Below, piece after piece: positions 53,770 through 62,991 of a stretch of 64,000 bases of DNA; positions within the stretch are counted from its first letter, which is position 1, and each line of letters starts with the position of its first letter. The translations under genes were made by a program, and so were the position numbers. Origin of the DNA: CAYQCE01 sp964415885. Lineage in GTDB: Bacteria > Zixibacteria > MSB-5A5 > JAABVY01 > JAHJOQ01. A model generated the notes under the pieces. The model ran no database searches and was not told the DNA's origin. It saw nothing but the letters and a program-made list of their open reading frames with translations. The DNA is taken from contig CAYQCE010000008.1 in NCBI GenBank assembly GCA_964415885.1, positions 1-64,000 on the forward strand, written 5' to 3'.

Positions 53770-54796
53770 ACTACCTGGATTTCTGATAACTGTTGTAGCG
53801 CTGATGTGGTTGTCCTGCGGCCAGCAGGAGGTCAATGAGACTGTTGATGAGAAATACACGGTCGAGACGGGACAGGTCTTACTTGGTGATATGACGGTAT
53901 ACCGCGAGTATACCGGGACCCTCGAGGGTATCGAGCAGGCTGATCTCTCCGCGAAGATAAGTGAGACAGTAACTAAGGTCCTGGTGAATCCAGGGGATAA
54001 GGTGAAGGCCGGCAGCGTACTCATATCGCTCGACTTGAGCGGTCCTTCATCGCAATATCAGCAGGCCAAGGCTCAGTTCGAATTTGCATCGAGCACGCTG
54101 AACAAGATGAAACGTCTGTACGAAGAGGGGGCGATCTCAGAGCAGTCATTCGACGACACCAAGACTTCGTATCGCGTTGCAGAGGCGAACTTCAAGGCCG
54201 CGAAAGAAATGGTCAATGTGATATCTCCGATTTCCGGGATCGTCACTGACATTGCAGTCAACGTTGGTGACCAGACTTCTATTGGAATGAAGCTCGCGAC
54301 TGTATCGCGCGAAGACTCCCTGCGCTTGACCGTGGGAGTTGATCAGGAAGATATCGAGTACATTTCTGTCGGAATGCCGGCGTTGGTTTTCTCCGCTGGT
54401 GCCGAATCGAAGACAATCGATGGTCGTGTGCACAGGGTCGCGAGGTCGGCCGATCCCGAGACGCGTGCTTTCGACGTCGAAGTCGTTATTGAATCGAACC
54501 ACTACAATCTCAGGCCGGGGAGTTTTGCGGGCGCGAGAATCCCGCTTCTCGATCTGAGCGATATTGTCAAGGTGAAGGATGATGCTATTCTCCTTCAAGA
54601 AGGGCTGAAGAAGATATTCGTAGTGAGAGGCGATTCAGCCTTCATGCGGGACATTGAGACCGGCGAAAGCTCCGGAGGATTCACGCAGGTTCTCTCTGGT
54701 GTCGAAGCTGGTGACACAGTTGTGACGCTCGGACAGGCATTTCTTCCCGAGAAAGCAGCCGTGACCGTTGATGGGGAGGAGGTCGGCTTAGAATGA
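53756..54796 (+). CDS. RND efflux periplasmic adaptor lipoprotein (AcrA/MexA family)
   Basis: 346 residues. Lipoprotein signal FLITVVALMWLSCGQQ (lipobox L-S-C). Biotinyl-lipoyl-like halves EGIEQADLSAKISETVTKVLVNPGDKVKAGSVLI and AAKEMVNVISPISGIVTDIAVNVGDQ flank a short helical hairpin (QYQQAKAQFEFASSTLNKMKRLYEEGAIS). A beta-barrel and a membrane-proximal domain follow. It is shorter than AcrA (about 397) because of a short hairpin. It links the RND permease to the TolC protein and overlaps both neighbours (14 bp, and ATGA). Confidence 0.93.
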   Translation: MRMNRLPGFLITVVALMWLSCGQQEVNETVDEKYTVETGQVLLGDMTVYREYTGTLEGIEQADLSAKISETVTKVLVNPGDKVKAGSVLISLDLSGPSSQYQQAKAQFEFASSTLNKMKRLYEEGAISEQSFDDTKTSYRVAEANFKAAKEMVNVISPISGIVTDIAVNVGDQTSIGMKLATVSREDSLRLTVGVDQEDIEYISVGMPALVFSAGAESKTIDGRVHRVARSADPETRAFDVEVVIESNHYNLRPGSFAGARIPLLDLSDIVKVKDDAILLQEGLKKIFVVRGDSAFMRDIETGESSGGFTQVLSGVEAGDTVVTLGQAFLPEKAAVTVDGEEVGLE

Positions 54797-57700
54797 TCCT
54801 CTCAGACGTATCGATTAGACGGCCTGTATTTGCTACGATGATGATTATCGCGCTGGTCGTGCTCGGTATTGCCTCGTTCCTGCGCCTCAATATAGCTCTC
54901 TTTCCCGATATCGACTTTCCGTTCGTAGTCGTTACGACCGTCTATCCGGGAGCATCCGCAGAGGCTGTCGAGAACGACGTTACAGAGAAGATCGAGGAGG
55001 CGGTATCGGCAATCGAGGGACTGGAGGATATCCAGTCGACATCTCGTGAGGGTCTCTCGCAGGTGCTGCTCCGATTCGAGCTCGAGATGGACGGCAAGGA
55101 GAAGGCGACCGATGTTCGCGACAAGATGGCCGCTAACCGGGGTGAGCTTCCGCAGGATATCGAAGAGCCGATCATTCAGCGGTTCGATCCCGCCGAAGAG
55201 CCAATTATTTCAATTGCCGTATCGAGTGATGAGAGGTCGCCTCGCGAACTGACACGGATTGCCGACGATCGCATCAAGACGCGCATCCAATCGAAGCAGG
55301 GTATTGGCGCTGTTGAAATTGTTGGCGGATATGACCGTGAGATTCAGGTCGAGCTCGATATCAATAAACTCGCGGCATACGAGCTCTCACCGTTTGACAT
55401 ACAGCGATCGATCGCCGCTCAGAATCTCGAGATCCCCGGCGGAAAGGTCAAGCAGGGGAGCACCGAGTTTCTGGTCAGGACTATGGGACGGTTCGAGAAC
55501 CTCGACCAGCTTGGAAATCTGGTTGTTGCCACGCCGCAGGGCAAGTTCGTTCGGCTTGATGAGCTTGCGACGATCACAGATGGTGTTGAGGACTTCGAAT
55601 CCCTTTCACGTCTGAACGGATCGCGGGCGGTGGCGTTGACGGTGAAGAAAGTCTCCGGCGGCAACACCGTAGAGGTCGCAGATGCTGTCTACGAGGAGCT
55701 CGCGGTGCTTCGCAATGAGCTTCCCGATGACATCGAGCTGATTATCGCTCGAGACAATTCTTCATTCACTCGTGATGCCGTTCACGATGTCGAAATTGCC
55801 ATGATCTACGGATCGATCCTCGCGATTATCGTGATTTTTCTCTTCCTGGCGGATATCAAGCCTACCGTGATTTCGGGTATCGCGATCCCGACTTCGATTA
55901 TAGCGACGTTCACGTTTATGAACGCGCTCGGTTTTACACTCAATTTCATGACGCTTTTGGGGTTGTCGCTCGCTGTAGGACTGCTCATCGATGACGCGAT
56001 AGTCGTCATCGAAAATATATATCGACATGTGGAAATGAAGAAGTCCTCCAAGGATGCAGCGGCAGATGCGACGTCCGAAATAGGGCTTGCTGTGACGGCC
56101 ACGACATTCTCTATCATGGTTGTCTTCCTCCCGGTAGCGTATATGAAGGGTATTGTCGGCAGGTTCTTCTTCTCTTTCGGAATGACCGTAGCGTTCGCCG
56201 TGCTCGTGTCGCTCTTTGTAGCGTTCACGCTCACTCCGATGCTGTCATCCCGATGGCTGAAGTCGCCAAAGTCGCGCAAGGGGACGCGGAACCCGATCTA
56301 TATGATTACGAACGCGTGGAACGCGTTCTTCGACGGTATTAACCGGCGATACAAAAGAGTGCTCGGTTGGGCTCTCAATCATCGGATCCTGACACTTGTT
56401 TTTGCAACTGTTGCCTTTATCGGCGGACTTATGCTCTATCCTATAATCGGATTCGAATTCATTCCGACCACGGATGAGTCGCAGGCGTTTGTCTCCGTGG
56501 AGACAGCTCCGGGTACACGCCTCGAGGCTACCGAAGGGATAGTGGCGGAGGTCGAGAGGCGAATTATGGAATACGATATTGTCACGGACGTATTCACAAC
56601 CATTGGCGGAGAAGCCACCCCGATTAACGAGAGTATGGTCACGGTGAAACTCGTCCCCAAGGATGAGAGAGACCTGTCTGCCATGCAGTTCATAGCTGAC
56701 CTGCGCGGGAGGCTGAAGTCAATCCCGGGAATCAAGACGAGTGTCTCGCGTGAACCTCCACAGGACGGGGGAAACGCCCCGGTCGCATACTCCGTAACCG
56801 GAGAGAACGATGAACGCGTGAAGGCATATACGAGACGGCTGTTCGACATAGTTCAGAAGACGCCCGGCACTGTGGACGTGGATAATACTCTCTCGCAGGG
56901 CACGCCTGAACTCCGAGTCAATGTCGATCGTAACAAGGTCGCCGACCTGGGACTGAACATGCAGGAGATCGGTAGGGCCGTGCGTCTGTTGATCGAGGGC
57001 GAGGTTGTCTCGAGGTTCAAGGATATCGAGGATGAGTATGATATCCGGTTGCGCGTTAAAGAGTCGCACCGGAATGTCGCGACCTCGCTCAAGGACTTCC
57101 TAATTCCCTCCGTGAAGGAAGTTGAGGCGACCGATCGCTTCATGGTGCCGCTGTCGCGTGTGGCTCAGCTCGAAAAATGGGGTGGGCCGACTGAGAAGAC
57201 GCGATTCGATCAGAAGCGAGAGTATCGCGTAACGGCGAACGTGCAGGGGCGATTCTCGGGGAACGTCCGTCAGGATATCGAAACCGAGTTCGCGAAGATC
57301 AATCTGCCGCCGGGATACAAGATTCAGCCGGTCGGTGAGGGTGAGTACCAGAAAGAGTCGTTCAATTATATCTTCGAGGCGCTGTTCCTTGCGATCGTGT
57401 TTATATATCTTCTGCTTGCCTCGCAGTTCAACCATTTTCTCGATCCACTGTCGATTATGGCATCGTTGCCTCTTTCATTGTTCGGTGCGTTTCTCGGACT
57501 GCTGATCTTCGGCAGCTCGATTTCGCTTATCTCACTCATCGGTGTTATTATGCTGATGGGTATTGTGACGAAGAACGCGATTCTGCTGGTCGACTTTGCC
57601 AAGCAGAGACGAGCCGAGGGTATGTCGCGCCGGGAGGCTCTCCTCGATGCGGGTCCGATCAGATTCCGTCCGATTATGATGACCACGCTTTCGATGGTTT

Positions 57701-57903
57701 TCGGCGTGCTGCCGCTCGCGCTCGCGCTCGGACCGGGTGCGGAATTGAGAGCGCCTATCGCACGTGTCGTAATTGGTGGGCTGCTCTCCTCAACTGTATT
57801 GACTTTGGTCGTAGTTCCGGTAGTTTATACTGTCTTCGATGATATCGGAGGCTTCTTCACGGGACGGAAAAAGGACAAGCAGATTGAGCAGACCGCAAAT
57901 TAG
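54793..57903 (+). CDS. RND multidrug efflux permease (AcrB/HAE1 family)
   Basis: 1036 residues. Starts MILSDVSIRRPVFATMMIIALVVLGIASF, the usual first segment. Porter motif PDIDFPFVVVTTVYPGASAEAVE. The proton relay has the double Asp in GLLIDDAIVVIENI, marking the drug-transporting HAE1 class, in contrast with the single Asp of heavy-metal pumps such as the one at 19460. The second half contains LIGVIMLMGIVTKNAILLVDFAKQRR and RPIMMTTLSMVFGVLPLALALGPGAE. The start overlaps the adaptor stop (ATGA) and its 3' end overlaps bshC by 20 bp. Confidence 0.96.
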   Translation: MILSDVSIRRPVFATMMIIALVVLGIASFLRLNIALFPDIDFPFVVVTTVYPGASAEAVENDVTEKIEEAVSAIEGLEDIQSTSREGLSQVLLRFELEMDGKEKATDVRDKMAANRGELPQDIEEPIIQRFDPAEEPIISIAVSSDERSPRELTRIADDRIKTRIQSKQGIGAVEIVGGYDREIQVELDINKLAAYELSPFDIQRSIAAQNLEIPGGKVKQGSTEFLVRTMGRFENLDQLGNLVVATPQGKFVRLDELATITDGVEDFESLSRLNGSRAVALTVKKVSGGNTVEVADAVYEELAVLRNELPDDIELIIARDNSSFTRDAVHDVEIAMIYGSILAIIVIFLFLADIKPTVISGIAIPTSIIATFTFMNALGFTLNFMTLLGLSLAVGLLIDDAIVVIENIYRHVEMKKSSKDAAADATSEIGLAVTATTFSIMVVFLPVAYMKGIVGRFFFSFGMTVAFAVLVSLFVAFTLTPMLSSRWLKSPKSRKGTRNPIYMITNAWNAFFDGINRRYKRVLGWALNHRILTLVFATVAFIGGLMLYPIIGFEFIPTTDESQAFVSVETAPGTRLEATEGIVAEVERRIMEYDIVTDVFTTIGGEATPINESMVTVKLVPKDERDLSAMQFIADLRGRLKSIPGIKTSVSREPPQDGGNAPVAYSVTGENDERVKAYTRRLFDIVQKTPGTVDVDNTLSQGTPELRVNVDRNKVADLGLNMQEIGRAVRLLIEGEVVSRFKDIEDEYDIRLRVKESHRNVATSLKDFLIPSVKEVEATDRFMVPLSRVAQLEKWGGPTEKTRFDQKREYRVTANVQGRFSGNVRQDIETEFAKINLPPGYKIQPVGEGEYQKESFNYIFEALFLAIVFIYLLLASQFNHFLDPLSIMASLPLSLFGAFLGLLIFGSSISLISLIGVIMLMGIVTKNAILLVDFAKQRRAEGMSRREALLDAGPIRFRPIMMTTLSMVFGVLPLALALGPGAELRAPIARVVIGGLLSSTVLTLVVVPVVYTVFDDIGGFFTGRKKDKQIEQTAN

Positions 57904-59515
57904 ATTCAAAGACATCAAGGATACAACGAAGCTGTTCAGGGACTTCATCTACAAGGATGGGTCCCTGTCTCCATGGCTGCGCGGAGATTTCCGCAAGATC
58001 CAGAGCTACGAAAAGACAAAGCAGGAGCTGCTCGAAACTGACTTTCAGTGCGGCCGCCTGACGGACATTTTACTTGATCAGAATCGCGAATTCGGAGCAT
58101 CTGATGCGGTCGAAGCCAATATCCGCAAAATGCGTGACGAAGACGCCCTCTGTTCCGTGACCGGTCATCAGGTGGGCCTTCTCGGCGGCCCGATGATGAT
58201 ATTCTTCAAGACGCTTACGGCGATCAAGTCGGCAGAGAAGCTGACTGCCGAGCTCAGGCATCCTGTGGTTCCGGTTTTCTGGATGGCGACAGACGATCAC
58301 GACCTTGAAGAGGTCGATCATGTACATCTGCCGTCAGACGACGGCCTGCTCAAAAAGATCAGGTACGAACCGATTGATGCGATTGCGGACAAGCCGATGT
58401 CGCATGTCACACTTGACGAGAGCATCAAGGACTTTCTCCGGTCAGTTGAAGATGAGCTTGCGCGGTCGGAGTTCAAGGATGACCTGATCAGCAGTCTCAG
58501 CTCCTGCCATGCGCCGGGTGAGCCGATTTTCTCCGCTTTCGCAAGATGTTTCCAGAGATGGTTCCGTGACTATGGTGTTATCTTAGTCAATCCCGCGGAC
58601 CCGAGGCTGCGAGAAATGGCCAAAGGCGTCTTCCTGCGAGAGGTTGATAGTGTCGGCGAAATCAGATCAGCGGTCGACAGCTCGAATAAGTCCCTGGCAG
58701 AAGCGCAGTATCATCTTCAGGTCACGCGTGGGGCACGATACAGTAACCTGTTTAAGTACACCGGTGTTCGTTCGAGAGTCGGTTTTGATGATGGACAGTT
58801 CATTGTCGAAGGCGAGGATGACAGAATGTCCACCGCGGAATTGCTCTCGGAGGTTCAGTCGTCGCCTGAGCTTTTCTCGCCGAATGTCCTTCTGCGGCCA
58901 GTCGTTCAGTCGAAGCTCTTTCCGGCTGTGGAGTTTACTGGAGGACCGGCGGAGATCGCCTACTTTGCGCAGATTTCCGAGCTGTTTGACATATTCAAAG
59001 TTGTTCGTCCGGTAGTACGTCCGCGCATCTCGGCGACCATAATCGAGCCGAAATACCGGCGGTTCATTGAGAAGCACGATATTGACCTCTGCAGGCTGAC
59101 TACCAACGACGATCGTGAGATGTACCTCACCGAGATCATGAAGGGGCGGTTTCCGGAGGATCTGAGTGAATCGCTCGAAAAGACACAGGACAAGGTATCA
59201 AAGGCATTAACCGATATCAGAGGGCTCATCGAGAGCAACGAGAATCTCGTTCGAACCCTTGATAAGACCGCGCGGAAGGTTGACTATGAGCTCAATGAGT
59301 TCAGAGGAAAGGTCTTTCAGGCATTCAAGAAGGAGCAGGATGAGTTTTCCGGCAAATTCCGGATGTGTGCCGAGCAATTATTCCCGGAACAAAGCCTCCA
59401 GGAGCGCCATTACAGCTTCATATACTTTGCGAACAAATATGGACCGGGTATAGTCAATACGCTGTATGATGAACTTGATATCGACACCTCTGAGCATCAA
59501 ACGGTATACTTCTGA
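57884..59515 (+). CDS. bshC: Bacillithiol biosynthesis cysteine-adding enzyme BshC
   Basis: 543 residues from a TTG at 57884 (aagga 8 bases upstream); an ATG at 57839 would lie deeper in the RND gene without a ribosome site. BshC motifs: CSVTGHQVGLLGGPMMIFFKTLTAIKSAEKL, PVFWMATDDHDLEEVDHVHLP, LFPAVEFTGGPAEIAYFAQI, and the coiled-coil C-terminal part ending with QERHYSFIYFANKYGPGIV. It joins cysteine to glucosaminyl-malate in the last step of bacillithiol synthesis. It is first of bshC-bshA-bshB and coupled to the upstream efflux genes. Confidence 0.93.
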   Translation: MSRPQIRFKDIKDTTKLFRDFIYKDGSLSPWLRGDFRKIQSYEKTKQELLETDFQCGRLTDILLDQNREFGASDAVEANIRKMRDEDALCSVTGHQVGLLGGPMMIFFKTLTAIKSAEKLTAELRHPVVPVFWMATDDHDLEEVDHVHLPSDDGLLKKIRYEPIDAIADKPMSHVTLDESIKDFLRSVEDELARSEFKDDLISSLSSCHAPGEPIFSAFARCFQRWFRDYGVILVNPADPRLREMAKGVFLREVDSVGEIRSAVDSSNKSLAEAQYHLQVTRGARYSNLFKYTGVRSRVGFDDGQFIVEGEDDRMSTAELLSEVQSSPELFSPNVLLRPVVQSKLFPAVEFTGGPAEIAYFAQISELFDIFKVVRPVVRPRISATIIEPKYRRFIEKHDIDLCRLTTNDDREMYLTEIMKGRFPEDLSESLEKTQDKVSKALTDIRGLIESNENLVRTLDKTARKVDYELNEFRGKVFQAFKKEQDEFSGKFRMCAEQLFPEQSLQERHYSFIYFANKYGPGIVNTLYDELDIDTSEHQTVYF

Positions 59516-59524
59516 GGACGCGGG

Positions 59525-60646
59525 ATGAAGATTGGGATTGCATGTCATCCGGTTACGGGTGGATCGGGAGTTGTCGCTACTGAGTTGGGTATTGCGCTCG
59601 TGGAGCGGGGACACCAGGTCCATCTGGTAAGCTACGAGCTGCCTGTGCGTGTCGACCGGTTCATGGAGAACCTGTTCTTCCATCAGGTCGATGTCACGGC
59701 ATACCCGCTTTTCAAGTATCCGCCTTACACCCTGACCCTTGCTGCCAAGCTAGCGGATGTTGCCTCGACCTGGGACCTCGATATCCTCCATGCGCATTAT
59801 GCCATCCCGCACGCCACCTGTTGCCATCTGGCGCGGGAGATGCTGCCCGAGCGCAAGCTGAAGATTATCACCACCCTGCACGGTACCGACATTACGCTCG
59901 TAGGTTCGGATAAGTCGTTTCATAGAATTACGAAGTTCTCGATAGAGGCCTCGGATATGGTGACGACCGTGTCGAACTTTCTCAAGCTGGAAGTATGCAA
60001 GGAATTCGCGATCTGCGATGAGCCGCGCGTGATATACAACTTCATTGATACAAGCCGGTACCGCCCGAACAATTGTTCGGAGCTGAAGAAGCGGTTTGCC
60101 CCAAATGGCGAGAAGATCGTGATTCACATGTCAAACTTCAGGCCTCTGAAGCGGATAAAGGATGTGATCGACATTTTCCGATTGATCAGAGCCGGAGAGC
60201 CTGCCAAATTATTGATGATTGGTGAGGGGCCGGAGCTTGGTACGGCTCGTGCGCGGGTCGAACAGCATCACCTGACTGAGGATGCGATCTTCCTCGGTTC
60301 ACAGGAGAATGTCGAAAGGCTGCTCGGAGTCGGCGACCTGTTCCTGTTGCCATCGGAGCATGAAAGCTTCGGACTCGCAGCGCTCGAGGCGTTATCCTGC
60401 GGGGTGCCGGTAATCGGAACGTCGCATACGGGTATTCCGGAACTTGTTGATGATGGCAAGTCTGGATATGTCCTTCCACTGGGTGATGTAGAAACAATGG
60501 CTATAAAGGGCCTCGATCTGCTCTCGAATCCTGAGAAGCACAGGCAGTTCAGTGAGTATGCCAGAAAGGCTGCAGTTGAGCGGTTCGATGAAGAGATGAT
60601 TGTGAGCCAGTATGAGTCTCTGTATGAAGAGGCTCTCTCCAGGTAG
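59525..60646 (+). CDS. bshA: N-acetyl-alpha-D-glucosaminyl L-malate synthase BshA
   Basis: 373 residues. GT4 glycosyltransferase with BshA-specific N-terminus MKIGIACHPVTGGSGVVATELGIALVERGHQVHLVSYELP and DILHAHYAIPHATC. The donor site is LLPSEHESFGLAALEALSCGVPVIGT, with the E-x7-E pair. It transfers GlcNAc from UDP-GlcNAc to L-malate, the first bacillithiol step. It starts 9 bp after bshC, with gagg 7 bases before the ATG. Cytoplasmic. Confidence 0.94.
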   Translation: MKIGIACHPVTGGSGVVATELGIALVERGHQVHLVSYELPVRVDRFMENLFFHQVDVTAYPLFKYPPYTLTLAAKLADVASTWDLDILHAHYAIPHATCCHLAREMLPERKLKIITTLHGTDITLVGSDKSFHRITKFSIEASDMVTTVSNFLKLEVCKEFAICDEPRVIYNFIDTSRYRPNNCSELKKRFAPNGEKIVIHMSNFRPLKRIKDVIDIFRLIRAGEPAKLLMIGEGPELGTARARVEQHHLTEDAIFLGSQENVERLLGVGDLFLLPSEHESFGLAALEALSCGVPVIGTSHTGIPELVDDGKSGYVLPLGDVETMAIKGLDLLSNPEKHRQFSEYARKAAVERFDEEMIVSQYESLYEEALSR

Positions 60647-60663
60647 GCTTCGGAGCGTTACAG

Positions 60664-61392
60664 ATGTCAGATGCTTCAGATAGAAAACTCGATGCACTCG
60701 CGATTGCTGCTCATAGAGATGACGTTGAGATCACTTGCGGTGGGCTGTTGATTAAGTTGCACGACCTCGGCTACAATACCGGCGTTCTCGATTTCACCGA
60801 GGGTGAGATGGGTACTCGCGGGACAAAAGAAGAGCGTGCAAAGGAAGCGGCTGATGCTGCAGATGTGATGGGAGTATCGGTGCGGGAGAATCTCGCGCTG
60901 CCTGACGGCAATGTTCAACTGACGCGCGAGAACGTGTTGAAGGTGGTGAGTGCGATCCGGAAGTATCGACCGCATCTTGTTATCCTGCCGAACGAGGACC
61001 AACGTCACCCGGACCACTACTGGTGCTACCGAATCGGTCGTGAAGCGTGTTATTTTGCGGGACTCAGGAAGCTCGACTGCGGAGGCGAGCCATACAGACC
61101 CTTCAAGGTCATATTCGCGCCGTATTACCGCAATGTCGAGCCGACGTTCTACCTCGATATCAGCGATCAGTTTGGGAGAAAGATCGAGGCGGTGAAGTGC
61201 TACCGGTCCCAGTTCGAGGGCACGGGCGAGAGAAACCAGATATTCGTTCAGGGACTGGATGTGTTCGACTATCTTCGCACACAGGATCACTCGGCGGGAC
61301 AGAAGATCCGGAAGGAATATGCCGAGACATATATTGTCAAGGACCTTCTCGAGGTCGAAGATCCGATGAAGCTTCCGGTTGCTTCGGTATAG
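60664..61392 (+). CDS. bshB1: Bacillithiol biosynthesis deacetylase BshB1
   Basis: 242 residues. PIG-L/LmbE zinc deacetylase: AHRDDVEITCGG (usual form AHPDDVE, with Arg instead of Pro here), FTEGEMGTRGTKEERAKEA, the catalytic-site NEDQRHPDHY. It removes acetate from GlcNAc-malate, between BshA and BshC. It starts 17 bp after bshA with ggag upstream and ends the operon. Bacillithiol synthesis is complete in this cluster. Confidence 0.93.
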   Translation: MSDASDRKLDALAIAAHRDDVEITCGGLLIKLHDLGYNTGVLDFTEGEMGTRGTKEERAKEAADAADVMGVSVRENLALPDGNVQLTRENVLKVVSAIRKYRPHLVILPNEDQRHPDHYWCYRIGREACYFAGLRKLDCGGEPYRPFKVIFAPYYRNVEPTFYLDISDQFGRKIEAVKCYRSQFEGTGERNQIFVQGLDVFDYLRTQDHSAGQKIRKEYAETYIVKDLLEVEDPMKLPVASV

Positions 61393-61416
61393 ATTCGCCA
61401 GTTCAATCCATCCGAG

Positions 61417-61444
61417 TTGACATGTTTCCCACGATTGCTATATT
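61417..61444 (+). promoter_or_regulatory. Promoter of the tRNA-Sec gene
   Basis: TTGACA at 61417-61422, 16-bp spacer, TATATT at 61439-61444, placing the start within a few bases of the tRNA 5' end at 61452. It may also drive selA and selB by readthrough. Confidence 0.75.
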
Positions 61445-61451
61445 CACTTTT

Positions 61452-61540
61452 GGAAGAGGATGGGGTCTGGTGGCCCCCGCGGCCTTCAAAGCCGTTGGCG
61501 CCCTAACCGGGCGCGGAGGGTTCGATTCCTTCCCCTTCCG
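61452..61540 (+). tRNA. selC: Selenocysteine tRNA (anticodon TCA)
   Basis: 89 nt with all marks of tRNA-Sec: anticodon TCA in loop cttcaaa (61484-61490), a 6-bp D stem (61462-61467 with 61472-61477) closed by a 4-nt loop, a long variable arm gcgccc-taacc-gggcgc (61498-61514), T loop ttcgatt (61521-61527), discriminator G, no encoded CCA. The 5' end GGAAGA matches other bacterial selC. The 3' strand after the T loop has 12 nt, so acceptor plus T stem total 12 bp (8+4 or 7+5), where bacterial tRNA-Sec usually has 13. One A-C mismatch (61457/61534) is in the acceptor. A T7 run follows at 61541. Confidence 0.95.
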
Positions 61541-61547
61541 TTTTTTT
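61541..61547 (+). terminator. T-run after tRNA-Sec
   Basis: Seven T directly after the tRNA discriminator base; the acceptor/T-arm structure could act as the terminator stem. Confidence 0.5.
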
Positions 61548-61599
61548 GTCTGGTGTTCAGACTTGTTTGCCACCAACACTGTAGCTATATTTGGATACT

Positions 61600-62991
61600 A
61601 TGTCGAACAGCATATTCGATATGACTCTTAAATCACCGCGCGACATTCCGCAGGTGGAGCAGATAGCGGTTGCTGAGTTCCTCGCACCATACATTGAGCG
61701 AATGTCGCGACCATATGTTCTTGCAATCGTGCGCGACGTAGTCAATGAAACCCGCAAGCGGATCGTCGATGGCGAGACAGTGGAGGGCGAGAAGCTCCGA
61801 CATTCGTTGATCGATCGGCTTGATTCGGAAAAGCTGAGGTTCGTCACACGAGTGATCAATGCTACGGGGATAGTGATACACACAAACCTCGGGCGTTCGC
61901 CGCTCGGCAGAGAACGCGCGGAAGCGCTCGTTGAGAGGCTCTGGGGCTATTCTAATCTGGAGTACGATATCGAGCATGGCAAGCGAGGGAAGCGCGGCAC
62001 TCAGGTGACGCGTCTGTTCGAGCTGCTCTCCGGTGCGGAGGCATCCTGCATAGTCAATAACAACGCCGCGGCGGTTTATCTCATTCTCGATACATTCGCC
62101 AAGGGCAGAGAGTGTGTCGTGTCGCGCAGCGAACTTGTTCAGATCGGCGGCGGATTTCGTATGCCGGATGTGATGAAGTCGAGCGGTGCGATTTTGCGGG
62201 AGGTCGGCACCACAAACAAGGTGTCGTACGATGACTACTGCGAGGCAGTAACTGAGAGCACCGGCCTGATTGCCAAGATTCACTGGTCGAATTTCAAGAT
62301 TACCGGATTCACGCAATCTGTTGACGCCAAAAAGCTCGCACAGCTTGGAAAGGAAAGAGACGTCCCCGTAATGTATGATCTCGGTTCCGGGAGCTGGATC
62401 GCTCCGTCTGAGTATGGTGTCAGGGATGAGCCGTCGATCCTCAACGCGCTGAACTCCGGTGTCGATCTGGTCTGTTTCTCGGGTGATAAGCTTCTCGGCG
62501 GACCACAGGCGGGCGTGATACTCGGAAAGCGTGAGCATGTCGAGAGAGTGAATAAAAATCCGATGTACCGTGCTCTTCGCCCAAACAAGATTACGCTTTA
62601 CCTGATGGAACAGACCCTGCTCTCTTACTTGCGCGGCGACGCACAGACGGATGTCCCGGCGATTACCCTATTGATGAGCCAGCCGCAACTCCTGAAGATG
62701 CGCGCAGAGAGTATCGTGGAGAAGCTGGCTGAATCCGGAGTCAGGAGCACCGTTGTGGAAACGACTGCTCTCGCAGGGGGTGGTTCCGCGCCTGAAGAGG
62801 AGATGAAATCGTTCGGCGTGCGCCTCGAGTTTCCGATGTCCGCTTCAGAGGTTGCTCTCAAACTGCGCAAGGCCGATCCGCCGCTCATCGGGCGGATAAT
62901 TGATGATCGCGTGGTGCTCGATCTCAAATCAGTATTCAAGGAAGAAGACTCGCACGTTCGCGAGACCGTTTTAAGGACGCTCAAGTCATAG
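61600..62991 (+). CDS. selA: L-seryl-tRNA(Sec) selenium transferase SelA
   Basis: 463 residues from ATG 61600 (TTG 61591 is an alternative). N-terminal tRNA-binding part, then the PLP fold: RVINATGIVIHTNLGRSPLG, SGAEASCIVNNNAAAVYLIL, REVGTTNKVSYDDY, and the PLP lysine in CFSGDKLLGGPQAGVILG. It converts Ser-tRNA(Sec) to Sec-tRNA(Sec) using selenophosphate. It lies 59 bp after selC and 0 bp before selB, so the three form a selenocysteine cassette. No selD is in the window. Confidence 0.96.
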   Translation: MSNSIFDMTLKSPRDIPQVEQIAVAEFLAPYIERMSRPYVLAIVRDVVNETRKRIVDGETVEGEKLRHSLIDRLDSEKLRFVTRVINATGIVIHTNLGRSPLGRERAEALVERLWGYSNLEYDIEHGKRGKRGTQVTRLFELLSGAEASCIVNNNAAAVYLILDTFAKGRECVVSRSELVQIGGGFRMPDVMKSSGAILREVGTTNKVSYDDYCEAVTESTGLIAKIHWSNFKITGFTQSVDAKKLAQLGKERDVPVMYDLGSGSWIAPSEYGVRDEPSILNALNSGVDLVCFSGDKLLGGPQAGVILGKREHVERVNKNPMYRALRPNKITLYLMEQTLLSYLRGDAQTDVPAITLLMSQPQLLKMRAESIVEKLAESGVRSTVVETTALAGGGSAPEEEMKSFGVRLEFPMSASEVALKLRKADPPLIGRIIDDRVVLDLKSVFKEEDSHVRETVLRTLKS

